A stretch of 64,000 nucleotides of DNA from Demequina lignilytica (GTDB lineage Bacteria; Actinomycetota; Actinomycetes; Actinomycetales; Demequinaceae): the NCBI RefSeq assembly GCF_030418305.1, contig NZ_JAUHPX010000005.1, positions 124,001 to 188,000 of the forward strand, read 5' to 3'. A model generated the notes under the pieces. It was not told the DNA's origin, did no database searches, and worked only from the letters and a program-made list of their open reading frames with translations. Positions 1 through 7,733 of the stretch are shown here, in pieces (position 1 is the first letter of the stretch; each line of letters opens with the position of its first letter). The position numbers and the translations under genes are program-made.

Positions 1-576
1 GTTGTAGAGGAAGCTCTCGATCGCGTGCTGGCCGAGCGGCGAGTGCTTGACCTCGGGATGCCACTGCACTCCGCACATCCGCAGGGAGAGGTTCTCGAAC
101 GCCGCGACGGGCGCCCCCTCCGTGGTGGCGAGGACCTCGAAGCCGGGCGGCGGCGCCTGCACGGAGTCGCCGTGGCTCATCCAGACCTCCTGGACGGCCG
201 GGCTGCCGGCCAGCGTGGTCCCCGCGGCGCCGACCGACGCCTGCGTGCGGCCGTACTCGCGCAGTCCCGTCTTCGCGACGGTGCCGCCCATGGCCTGCGC
301 CATCGCCTGGAAGCCGTAGCAGATGCCCATGACGGGGACGCCGGCCTCGAACAGCGCGGGGTCGATCTGCGGGGCGCCGGGCTCGTACACCGAGGACGGA
401 CCGCCGGAGAGGATGACGGCGGCGGGGTCCTTCGCGAGCATGTCGGCGGCGGACATGCTGTGAGGCACGATCTCGGAGTAGACGTGCGCCTCGCGCACGC
501 GGCGGGCGATCAGCTGGGCGTACTGGGCGCCGCAGTCGACCACCAGGACGGGACGATGCTGGGTGGGCTGGGTCAT
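1..576 (-). CDS. guaA: GMP synthase (glutamine-hydrolysing), 5' part
   Basis: The visible 192 residues are the N-terminal class I glutamine amidotransferase domain of GMP synthase, which releases ammonia from glutamine to aminate XMP to GMP. The nucleophile elbow GICYG places the catalytic Cys at about residue 86, and WHPE near 172-175 supplies the catalytic His and Glu. The ATP-pyrophosphatase and dimerisation domains lie beyond the left edge. The ATG is preceded by GGAGGAG and overlaps the stop of the DUF3817 gene (ATGA). guaB and guaB3 also lie in this window, so the guanine branch of purine synthesis is grouped here. Only truncation by the window edge is unusual. Confidence 0.95.
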   Translation of the reverse strand, partial: MTQPTQHRPVLVVDCGAQYAQLIARRVREAHVYSEIVPHSMSAADMLAKDPAAVILSGGPSSVYEPGAPQIDPALFEAGVPVMGICYGFQAMAQAMGGTVAKTGLREYGRTQASVGAAGTTLAGSPAVQEVWMSHGDSVQAPPPGFEVLATTEGAPVAAFENLSLRMCGVQWHPEVKHSPLGQHAIESFLYN

Positions 577-917
577 GCGCGCTCCTCCGATGCGGGTCGC
601 AGCTCATGGGTGATGCGTCGCTCCACGAAGAACGACAGCAGCGGCACGATGCCGCCGAAGAACATGGTCGCCAGGCGGCCGTAGCCCCAGCGGGCCTGCA
701 GCCACAGCTGCATCACGGTCGCGAGGTACACGATGTAGACCACGCCGTGGACCTGGGCGAGCGTCAGGAAGAACGGGTCCCACGACTCGGGCACCCCGAG
801 CGCGTCGATGTAGCGCAGCATCCCGAGGAACACCACGATCAGCAGCGTTCCGGTGATGATGGCCATGACCCGGTAGCGCGTGAGCGCACCGGGCGTGGGT
901 CGGGGTGCTTCGGTCAC
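573..917 (-). CDS. DUF3817 family membrane protein
   Basis: A 114-residue protein with three predicted membrane segments (about residues 17-38, 50-72 and 82-98). It contains the HGVVYIVYL stretch typical of DUF3817 (YdzA-like) actinobacterial proteins, whose function is not established. The GTG start overlaps the stop of the SURF1 gene (GTGA), and its own stop overlaps the guaA start (ATGA), so SURF1, DUF3817 and guaA are probably translationally coupled. A role related to the cytochrome oxidase assembly protein encoded upstream is only a guess from proximity. Confidence 0.8.
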   Translation of the reverse strand: MTEAPRPTPGALTRYRVMAIITGTLLIVVFLGMLRYIDALGVPESWDPFFLTLAQVHGVVYIVYLATVMQLWLQARWGYGRLATMFFGGIVPLLSFFVERRITHELRPASEERA

Positions 918-1693
918 GAACGGTCCTCCGTGGTCTCCGCGTCCTCGGGGGCGGACGGCGCGGCGCGACCATTGTCGCGTATCCAGCGGGCGACGATGAA
1001 CAGGGCGAAGCCGCCGAAGAGCCACCACTCGACCGCGTACGCCGCGGAGCGGAAGTTGAACTCGGTGGTCGGGGGGAGCGGCTCGAGCGGGGTCCAGCCG
1101 TCGGCGCCCTCGTAGGAGACGAGCACAGCGCTGTACAGGGGCGCGGGCCACAGCTGCGCGAGCTCCGATGTCGCGAGACCGGAGGCCCAGAGCGTGCCGG
1201 GCGCCGGCGCCTCCGTCGGCAGGGAGGCGGCGCCGGTCGAGGCCTCCGCCGCCCGGAGGTACCCGGTGAGCTCGGCCTCGCCGGAGGCGAGCGACGTGGC
1301 GGGATCCTCCCCGTCGGGGCGCCAGCCGACCACCACCGCGAGGGTGGCGGGCTCGCCGGTGCCGGTGGCGTCGCCCGGCACCTCCAGCGCGCGGACGAGC
1401 AGCTCCGCCGCGACCCCGTCCACCTCGCGGCCGGTCACCACGGCGGCATCGGCGTCGAGCCACGTGCCGCTCACCGTCACCTGCCGTCCGAGCGCCTCGC
1501 CCGGGCTCTGCGCGGGCGCGATGACGTCGGCCAGCGGCACGGCCGGCTCCGGCTGCACCGTGCGTCCCGTGGTCTCCGCGCGCGACCACTGCCACCAGCC
1601 CAGCGCGCCGCAGCCCACCACCGCCACGACGCCGACCAGCGCGGCGACGAGCACGCGTCCCCACAGGATCCGCGCGGCGTCCGGAGCGGTCAC
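914..1693 (-). CDS. SURF1 family cytochrome oxidase assembly protein
   Basis: A 259-residue protein with the SURF1 layout: a membrane segment at about 12-33 followed by a WWQWSRAE motif, an extracytoplasmic domain, and a second membrane segment near residues 215-235 just before a charged tail. SURF1 proteins help insert heme a into cytochrome c oxidase (aa3 type) in the membrane. The start is a GTG overlapping the stop of the diguanylate cyclase gene. The ending EDRS overlaps the DUF3817 start. The family call rests on the two-TM architecture and the N-terminal WWQW(S/R) signature. The oxidase genes themselves are not in this window. Confidence 0.85.
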   Translation of the reverse strand: MTAPDAARILWGRVLVAALVGVVAVVGCGALGWWQWSRAETTGRTVQPEPAVPLADVIAPAQSPGEALGRQVTVSGTWLDADAAVVTGREVDGVAAELLVRALEVPGDATGTGEPATLAVVVGWRPDGEDPATSLASGEAELTGYLRAAEASTGAASLPTEAPAPGTLWASGLATSELAQLWPAPLYSAVLVSYEGADGWTPLEPLPPTTEFNFRSAAYAVEWWLFGGFALFIVARWIRDNGRAAPSAPEDAETTEDRS

Positions 1694-2892
1694 TCCCCGC
1701 CCCGTCGCGACCGCGGCTCATCCAGCGCGACGTCCTGGTCCGTCGCGCGCGCGGTGCGGGTCATCACGCGGTCGCGGCCGGCCTGCTTGGCGTCGTAGAG
1801 CGCATCGTCGGCGCGCTTGACCACCCGGTGCGCGACGTCGTCGCCGGCGCTGTCGGACACGCCGATCGACATGGTGACGGGATGGACGTGGTCGCCGCAG
1901 GGGATCGGCTCGTCGCCGACAAGGTGCCTCATGCGCTCCATCATGGTGCGTGCGTCGTCGAGGCCCGTGTCGGCGAGGACGAAGATGAACTCCTCCCCGC
2001 CCCATCGCCCGAGCGCGTCCGTGACCCGGAGCTGGTCGCGCAGGCGCTCGCCGATGGTCGAGAGCACGCGGTCGCCGCAGATGTGTCCGTGCTGGTCGTT
2101 GAGCTGCTTGAAGCGGTCGAGGTCCGCGACCGCGACCGCGTACGTCGCGTCGCCCCCGGCCAGCTCGTCGAGGCGCGCCGCGATCGGTCGCCGGTTCGCG
2201 AGCCCCGTGAGCGGATCGGTGTTGGCCAGGTACTCGGCGCGGGCCGCGTGCTGGCCGGCCTGGTCCTGCGCCAGGATCGCGCGATGGTGCGCCACGCCCG
2301 ACAGCACGAACATCAGCGTGGCCGTGATCACCGCGTTGACCGTGAAGATGGTGCCCAGATCGCCGTCGGTCGGCGGGGCGAACGGGCCGAGCGGAGGCGC
2401 GAGCAGCTGGCACGCGAGGAAGGTGACCGCGCCGATGACCACGAACGTCCACCGCCACGCGCGCTGGCGGTCGGTGAAGACGATGAAGACGATCTGCGCC
2501 GCGGTGATGAGGTAGAGCTGGTGGCCGGCCCGCCAGCCCGTGAGCGCGGTCATGTAGACCACGGCGCCGATCGAGAGCGACAGGAACACGATCGCCACGC
2601 CCAGCTGATGGCCGCGGCTGAGCGCCACCCACATGGCGACGAACAGCACCGTGACCACCACGTTGAGGATCGGGATGGGACCGCCGGGGATGCCGGTCGC
2701 GACGAGCATCACCAGGTAGCCGACGGTCGACGCGAGGGCGATCGCGAGGAAGACGCGCATCGCGCCGGCGGCCCGTCCCGCATCCCCCTGCAGCCGGCCG
2801 TCGCGCCGCTCGAAGGCACGCATCACCGCATCGGGCAGCCGCCTGCCCACGGTGGTGATCGCACCCAGCTTCATCAGGCCCTTCCTCAGCAT
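1690..2892 (-). CDS. Membrane diguanylate cyclase (GGDEF) with intact I-site
   Basis: A 400-residue protein with about six membrane helices in residues 45-215 and a C-terminal GGDEF domain. The active-site signature GGEEF lies at about 298-302, so it should make c-di-GMP from two GTP. An RVTD tetrad five residues upstream matches the RxxD inhibitory site, suggesting product feedback. No known extracellular sensor domain is recognised; the helices themselves may sense a signal. The stop overlaps the SURF1 GTG start. The next gene upstream encodes a second GGDEF protein of the same architecture, probably an old duplicate. No EAL phosphodiesterase is encoded nearby. Confidence 0.9.
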   Translation of the reverse strand: MLRKGLMKLGAITTVGRRLPDAVMRAFERRDGRLQGDAGRAAGAMRVFLAIALASTVGYLVMLVATGIPGGPIPILNVVVTVLFVAMWVALSRGHQLGVAIVFLSLSIGAVVYMTALTGWRAGHQLYLITAAQIVFIVFTDRQRAWRWTFVVIGAVTFLACQLLAPPLGPFAPPTDGDLGTIFTVNAVITATLMFVLSGVAHHRAILAQDQAGQHAARAEYLANTDPLTGLANRRPIAARLDELAGGDATYAVAVADLDRFKQLNDQHGHICGDRVLSTIGERLRDQLRVTDALGRWGGEEFIFVLADTGLDDARTMMERMRHLVGDEPIPCGDHVHPVTMSIGVSDSAGDDVAHRVVKRADDALYDAKQAGRDRVMTRTARATDQDVALDEPRSRRGGE

Positions 2893-2977
2893 GTCGGCGC
2901 GCCGCGCCAGCGCGACGGATGCCCCTCAGCGCCGTCGCCCCGGCCAGCCTACGTGGTCGTGCCGTACGGCGGCATCG

Positions 2978-4087
2978 TCATGCGACCACCTCGCGGGCGA
3001 TCGACACGTTCCGGCCGGACTCCTTGGCCTCGTACATGCAGGCGTCCGCGATGCGCAGCGTGTCCTCGAAGGGCACCCCGCGGATGGCGAAGGCGGCCCC
3101 GACGGAGACGGTCACCCCGGGCGCACCGTCCATCGCCAGCTCGTCCTCGACGTCCCGACGCAGGCTCTCCGCGAGACGGCGGACCCGACCAGGCCAGGCG
3201 TCCGGGACCACCATCAGGAACTCCTCGCCACCCCAGCGTGCGAGAGACGCGTCGGGCCTGCCGCACGCCGCGAGCACCGCGGCGACCTTGGCGAGCACCC
3301 TGTCCCCCTCCGCGTGGCCCAGCCGGTCGTTCACGCTCTTGAAGCGGTCGACGTCGATGAGCAGCAGCGCGTAGGCGCCCTCCTCCGGAGCGGCGGCGAG
3401 CAGCGGTGCGACGCCCCGGCGGTTCAGGAGCCCGGTGAGGGAGTCCGTGTCGGCGGCCCGCTGCGCCTCGTCGAGCAGGCGGTCGGCGCGGCTGCGCTCC
3501 TGACGCAGGTACAGGTCGTTGTAGAGCGCGACGGTCGCGAAGATCGCGAGCGCGGAGAACACGTTGCCCACCGCGACCGCCTGGGTCCACGTGCGGGACA
3601 CCTCGACCATCGGCTCGGCGAAGCGCGGGTCGAGGTACACGAAGGCGACCGCGGCTCCCACGATCGCCGTCGACGTGAGGCGCATGGCGCGACGATGCTG
3701 CTCGAACATCACGAACGACAGGGTGGGCACCGACAGCATCGCGAGCTGGAAGGCCGAGTCCCGTCCGTACAGGTGTGTGAGGTAGCCGTACTGCACGAGC
3801 GCCGCCGCGAGCCCGAGCGCGGGAGCGAGCACGTGGAGCCCTCGCGCGTTCATCCACAGGCACAGCATCCAGGTGAGGATCAGCAGGGAGTGGGTCACGG
3901 CCGGATAGGGCTGGCTGCTCGAGCTGTGCAGCGCGAAGGTGACGGTCCACGGCACCGCGACCACGGAGGCGAGCACGAAGAAGTGGTTGGCGCCGAGCAC
4001 GGCTCGGGCGGCGTCCCGGGGCAGGCCGACGACGCCCACGGTCGTCGACACGACCCAGGCGCGCCCGACGGAGGCCCTCAGCCCCAT
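2978..4087 (-). CDS. Membrane diguanylate cyclase (GGDEF), I-site not conserved
   Basis: A 369-residue protein with an N-terminal block of about six membrane helices (residues 25-200) and a GGDEF domain with GGEEF at about 286-290. The metal-binding Asp-rich IDVDRFKSVND stretch and the C-terminal SVGAAF strand are both present. Unlike its neighbour, the position of the inhibitory RxxD motif reads RPDA, so feedback by c-di-GMP is probably absent. It ends 86 bases before the start of the first cyclase and may be co-transcribed with it. Product and fold are secure; the signal is unknown. Confidence 0.9.
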   Translation of the reverse strand: MGLRASVGRAWVVSTTVGVVGLPRDAARAVLGANHFFVLASVVAVPWTVTFALHSSSSQPYPAVTHSLLILTWMLCLWMNARGLHVLAPALGLAAALVQYGYLTHLYGRDSAFQLAMLSVPTLSFVMFEQHRRAMRLTSTAIVGAAVAFVYLDPRFAEPMVEVSRTWTQAVAVGNVFSALAIFATVALYNDLYLRQERSRADRLLDEAQRAADTDSLTGLLNRRGVAPLLAAAPEEGAYALLLIDVDRFKSVNDRLGHAEGDRVLAKVAAVLAACGRPDASLARWGGEEFLMVVPDAWPGRVRRLAESLRRDVEDELAMDGAPGVTVSVGAAFAIRGVPFEDTLRIADACMYEAKESGRNVSIAREVVA

Positions 4088-4277
4088 GTCGCTCCCCGAG
4101 CTCAGGGGGTTCGCGCGGCGCCCTCAGCTGCGTCGCCCTCACCCCTCCTCCCAGGAGTCTAGGCAGGCGCATCATGCGAGGCACAAGGCCGAGTGGGGAG
4201 CATCACACCCGCGTCATCGCCCGGCGGCGGATACCCCCCACGGGACCTTGGGCCGACGAGCACCCCTCCAGTCGTGA

Positions 4278-4290
4278 AAACATGGGGCCG
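4278..4290 (+). promoter_or_regulatory. Possible leaderless -10 region of pta
   Basis: AAACAT at 4278-4283 stands six bases before the GTG start of pta. No convincing Shine-Dalgarno sequence precedes this GTG, and the spacing matches the leaderless pattern seen at many other genes here. The hexamer fits the TANNNT consensus only partly, so this is a weak call. Confidence 0.35.
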
Positions 4291-6371
4291 TGTCTCGGAG
4301 CATCTACATCGCATCGGCCGAGGGCGACACGGGCAAGTCCACCATCGCGCTCGGCATCACCAACCTTCTGGCCAAGCAGGTGGGCCGCGTCGGGATCTTC
4401 CGCCCCGTCGCGCGCACCACGGACGGCCGTGGGGACTACGTGCTCGAGCTGCTGCTCGGCCACGACAGCATCGACCTGACCTACGACGAGGCGATCGGCG
4501 TCACCTATGACGACGTGCACGCCGACCAGGAGAAGGCGCTCACCACGATCGTGCAGCGCTTCCACGAGGTGGAGCGGCGCTGCGACGCCGTCGTGATCGT
4601 CGGCACCGACTACACGGACGTCTCGGCGACCGCGGAGCTGGAGTTCAACGGCCGGATCGCCGCGAACCTGGGCGCGCCGGTCGCGCTGGTCGTGCGTGGC
4701 CACGACCGCACGCCGCTCGAGATCGCGCAGGTGGTCGACCAGGCGCGCACCGAGCTGGAGGGCAGCCACGCCGCGGTCGCGGCGCTGTTCGTCAACCGCG
4801 CGAAGCCCTCGGACGTCGAGCAGGTCGAGGCGCTCATGCCTCAGGAGCTGATCGCCGGCGTCCTCCCCGAGGACCCGATCCTGGTCGCGCCGTCGCTCAA
4901 GCAGCTGATGGACGCGGTCGGCGGCCAGCTGGTGTCGGGCGACGCCACCCTGCTGACCCGCGAGACGCGCGACATCATCGTCGGCGCGATGACCACGTCG
5001 AACCTTCTCGACCGGCTCGAGGACGGCGCCGTCATCATCACCCCGGGCGACCGCGCGGACACCCTGCTGGCGCTCCTCGCGGCTCACGGCGCCGAGGGCT
5101 TCCCCGCCCTCACCGGCATCATCCTCTCGGGCGGCTTCGAGCCCCGCTCGGCCGTGCGCCGCCTGGTCGAGGGGCTCGGCTCCTCGCTGCCGGTGGTCCG
5201 CACGGACATGGACACCTTCGAGACGGCCAACCGTTGCTCGCTGACCAACGGCCGGCTCTCGCGCGAGTCCCAGCTCAAGGTCGACACCGCGCTCGCGATG
5301 TTCGAGCAGCGCGTCGACGCCGAGCACCTCACGAGCATCCTCGACGTCGCCGGCACCGACGTGATCACGCCGCTCATGTTCGAGTACGGCCTGCTGGACC
5401 GTGCCCGGGCCCGCAAGCAGCACATCGTCCTGCCCGAGGGCAACGACGACCGCATCCTTCGCGCGGCCTCGTCGCTCCTCACCCGCAACGTGGTGGATCT
5501 CACGATCCTGGGCGAGGAGGCCGCCATCCGGTCGCGCGCGGGCGAGCTCGGGCTCGAGCTCGACGCGGCCCGCGTGATCGACCCCACGGACCCCGAGTAC
5601 GTGGAGCGCTTCGCGGCCGAGTACTACGAGATGCGCAAGCACAAGGGCGCGACGCTGGACGCGGCGCGAGACCGGGTGCAGGACTCGAGCTACTTCGGCA
5701 CGATGATGGTGCAGCTCGGCCTCGCCGACGGCATGGTCTCGGGCGCGGTGCACACCACGGCCCACACCATCCTGCCGTCCTTCCAGATCATCAAGACGGT
5801 GCCGGGCGTCTCGGTCGTGTCCTCGGTCTTCTTCATGTGCCTCGCGGACCGCGTCCTGGTCTACGGCGACTGCGCGGTCAACCCCGACCCGACGGCGGAG
5901 CAGCTCGCGGACATCGCGATCTCGTCCGCGGACACCGCCGCCCAGTTCGGCGTGGAGCCGAGGATCGCGATGCTCTCCTACTCGACCGGCGAGTCGGGCA
6001 CCGGCTCGGACGTCGACAAGGTGCGCGAGGCGACGCGGATCGTCAAGGAGCGCCGCCCCGACCTGCTGGTCGACGGACCCATGCAGTACGACGCCGCGGT
6101 CGAGCCGTCGGTCGCGCGGTCGAAGGCCCCCGGCTCCCCCGTCGCGGGCCAGGCGACCGTGCTCGTGTTCCCCGACCTCAACACCGGCAACAACACCTAC
6201 AAGGCCGTCCAGCGCTCCGCCAACGCGGTCGCGGTCGGCCCGGTCCTGCAGGGCCTGCGCAAGCCGGTCAACGACCTCTCGCGCGGCGCGCTGGTGCAGG
6301 ACATCGTCAACACGGTCGCCATCACGGCGATCCAGGCTCAGAACCTCGACAACCCGGAAGGCAACGCGTGA
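4290..6371 (+). CDS. pta: Phosphate acetyltransferase, long form
   Basis: A 693-residue phosphotransacetylase that interconverts acetyl-CoA plus phosphate and acetyl phosphate plus CoA in the cytosol. It has the long three-part form: an N-terminal P-loop BioD-like domain (AEGDTGKST, residues about 10-18), a central DRTGG-type domain around 215-320, and the catalytic PTA_PTB domain from about 370 to 690, beginning near ARARKQHIVLPEG. The start is GTG, supported by the onset of the P-loop strand. The stop overlaps the ackA start (GTGA), so the two are one translational unit. With xfp downstream, it probably balances phosphoketolase-derived acetyl phosphate with acetyl-CoA. Confidence 0.97.
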   Translation: MSRSIYIASAEGDTGKSTIALGITNLLAKQVGRVGIFRPVARTTDGRGDYVLELLLGHDSIDLTYDEAIGVTYDDVHADQEKALTTIVQRFHEVERRCDAVVIVGTDYTDVSATAELEFNGRIAANLGAPVALVVRGHDRTPLEIAQVVDQARTELEGSHAAVAALFVNRAKPSDVEQVEALMPQELIAGVLPEDPILVAPSLKQLMDAVGGQLVSGDATLLTRETRDIIVGAMTTSNLLDRLEDGAVIITPGDRADTLLALLAAHGAEGFPALTGIILSGGFEPRSAVRRLVEGLGSSLPVVRTDMDTFETANRCSLTNGRLSRESQLKVDTALAMFEQRVDAEHLTSILDVAGTDVITPLMFEYGLLDRARARKQHIVLPEGNDDRILRAASSLLTRNVVDLTILGEEAAIRSRAGELGLELDAARVIDPTDPEYVERFAAEYYEMRKHKGATLDAARDRVQDSSYFGTMMVQLGLADGMVSGAVHTTAHTILPSFQIIKTVPGVSVVSSVFFMCLADRVLVYGDCAVNPDPTAEQLADIAISSADTAAQFGVEPRIAMLSYSTGESGTGSDVDKVREATRIVKERRPDLLVDGPMQYDAAVEPSVARSKAPGSPVAGQATVLVFPDLNTGNNTYKAVQRSANAVAVGPVLQGLRKPVNDLSRGALVQDIVNTVAITAIQAQNLDNPEGNA

Positions 6372-7504
6372 GCGTCAACACCCAGGGCATCGCCCTCGTC
6401 CTCAACTGCGGCTCCAGCTCGATCAAGTACCAGGTGGTCGACACCACCCGGGAGGAGCCCCTCGCGTCCGGCCTGGTCGAGCGCGTCACCGACCACAACG
6501 AGGGCGTCCGCTCGGTCATCGAGTCGCTGTCCGAGCCCGGCTCGGGCGTCGACCTGTCGCAGCTGACCGCGGTGGGCCACCGCGTGGTGCAGGGCGGATC
6601 GGAGTTCTCGGCGCCGACCATCATCGACGACGAGGTCCAGGACGCCATCGCGAAGCTCGCCGTGCTCGCGCCGCTCCACAACCCCGGGCACGTCGCCGGC
6701 ATGGCGGCCGCCCGCGCCGCGTTCCCCGACATCCCGCACGTCGCGGTCTTCGACACCGCCTTCCACCAGACGCTGTCCGAGGCCGCCTACTCGTACGCGA
6801 TCGACCAGCGCCTCGCCCACGAGCACGGGATCCGTCGCTACGGCTTCCACGGCACCTCGCACGGCTACGTGTCCCGCGAGTGCGCCGAGCTCATGGGCCG
6901 CGACCCCAAGGAGCTGCGCATCATCACGCTGCACCTGGGCAACGGCGCCTCGGCGGACGCCGTCAAGGGCGGCGTCGCGATCGACACGTCGATGGGGCTG
7001 ACCCCGCTCGACGGGCTCGTGATGGGCTCGCGCACCGGCGCGATCGACCCCGCGGTGGTGTTCCACCTCCACCGCGCGGCGGGCATGGACATCGACGAGA
7101 TCGACGAGCTGTTCAACAAGCGCTCCGGCATGCTCGGCCTCACCGGCTACTCCGACATGCGCGACGTCCACAAGGCGATCGAGGGCGGCAGCCACGAGGC
7201 GCAGGTCGCGCTCGACATCTACTGCCGCCGCATCAAGGGCTACGTCGGGCAGTACATGGCGCAGCTCGGCGGCCTCGATGCCATCGTGTTCACCGCGGGC
7301 GTGGGCGAGAACGACGACATCGTCCGCCTCGAGTCGCTGCGCGGGCTCGCGGAGCTCGGCATCGAGATCTCCGAGGAGCGCAACGCGGGTCGCAAGAAGC
7401 AGGCCACGCTGATCTCGACCGACGAGTCGAAGGTCCAGATCTGGGTCATCCCGACCAACGAGGAGCGCGCCATCGCCGTGCAGTCGATCGCCGCGGTGTC
7501 CTGA
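6368..7504 (+). CDS. ackA: Acetate kinase
   Basis: A 378-residue acetate kinase that transfers the phosphate of acetyl phosphate to ADP, giving acetate and ATP. Family signatures are present: NCGSSSIKY near the N-terminus, FHGTSHGYV in the middle, HLGNGAS for phosphate binding, and GVGEND in the C-terminal half. Length is slightly below the usual 390-400 residues, with no missing motif. The GTG start overlaps the pta stop (GTGA). A strong hairpin follows 18 bases after the stop, so pta-ackA probably ends here and xfp has its own promoter. Confidence 0.97.
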   Translation: MSVNTQGIALVLNCGSSSIKYQVVDTTREEPLASGLVERVTDHNEGVRSVIESLSEPGSGVDLSQLTAVGHRVVQGGSEFSAPTIIDDEVQDAIAKLAVLAPLHNPGHVAGMAAARAAFPDIPHVAVFDTAFHQTLSEAAYSYAIDQRLAHEHGIRRYGFHGTSHGYVSRECAELMGRDPKELRIITLHLGNGASADAVKGGVAIDTSMGLTPLDGLVMGSRTGAIDPAVVFHLHRAAGMDIDEIDELFNKRSGMLGLTGYSDMRDVHKAIEGGSHEAQVALDIYCRRIKGYVGQYMAQLGGLDAIVFTAGVGENDDIVRLESLRGLAELGIEISEERNAGRKKQATLISTDESKVQIWVIPTNEERAIAVQSIAAVS

Positions 7505-7521
7505 CCACAGCATCGTCCGTC

Positions 7522-7557
7522 CCGAGGGGCCGTCACCGGAAGGTGGCGGCCCCTCGG
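7522..7557 (+). terminator. Terminator after pta-ackA
   Basis: Two 16-base arms (7522-7537 and 7542-7557) pair around a GGAA tetraloop with one G-U-type mismatch. The arms are very GC-rich and only a short mixed T/C stretch follows, so this would be a weak-tail or factor-assisted terminator. It separates ackA from the xfp leader. Confidence 0.7.
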
Positions 7558-7608
7558 CGTTCCTGCGTCCTCTCCCCTGCCGTCCGCCCCCCCCGGACAG
7601 TGCGCGGC

Positions 7609-7620
7609 GGGACGATGCGG
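7609..7620 (+). repeat. Intergenic copy of the dispersed GGACGATGCG word
   Basis: GGGACGATGCGG between ackA and xfp is a non-coding copy of a 10-mer found at least 23 times in the window. A 9-base partial copy in opposite orientation (GCATCGTCC) lies at 7510-7518 just after the ackA stop. Confidence 0.7.
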
Positions 7621-7682
7621 GGGTCCGGGAGGCGTCGATGTCACCCGAGATCCACCTCGGAACCGGGACCTTCGCCGCGACG

Positions 7683-7697
7683 TGTGAACGTTAACCA
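7683..7697 (+). promoter_or_regulatory. LacI-type operator candidate upstream of xfp
   Basis: TGTGAACGTTAACCA is a near-palindrome centred on AACGTT, 37 bases before the xfp start. Operators of LacI-family carbon regulators commonly have a central CG and this shape. No regulator gene is adjacent, so assignment to a sugar-responsive repressor is inference. Confidence 0.45.
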
Positions 7698-7733
7698 TGC
7701 GAGGCTGAGGTATCCGCCGACAGGGAGGTCACC

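Noticed and set aside
5234-6367. Long open frame overlapping pta in another phase
   Set aside because: High GC leaves long antisense and shifted frames open. The pta product has clear domains and the shifted frame has Arg/Pro/His-rich random composition; only its last part (ackA) is real.
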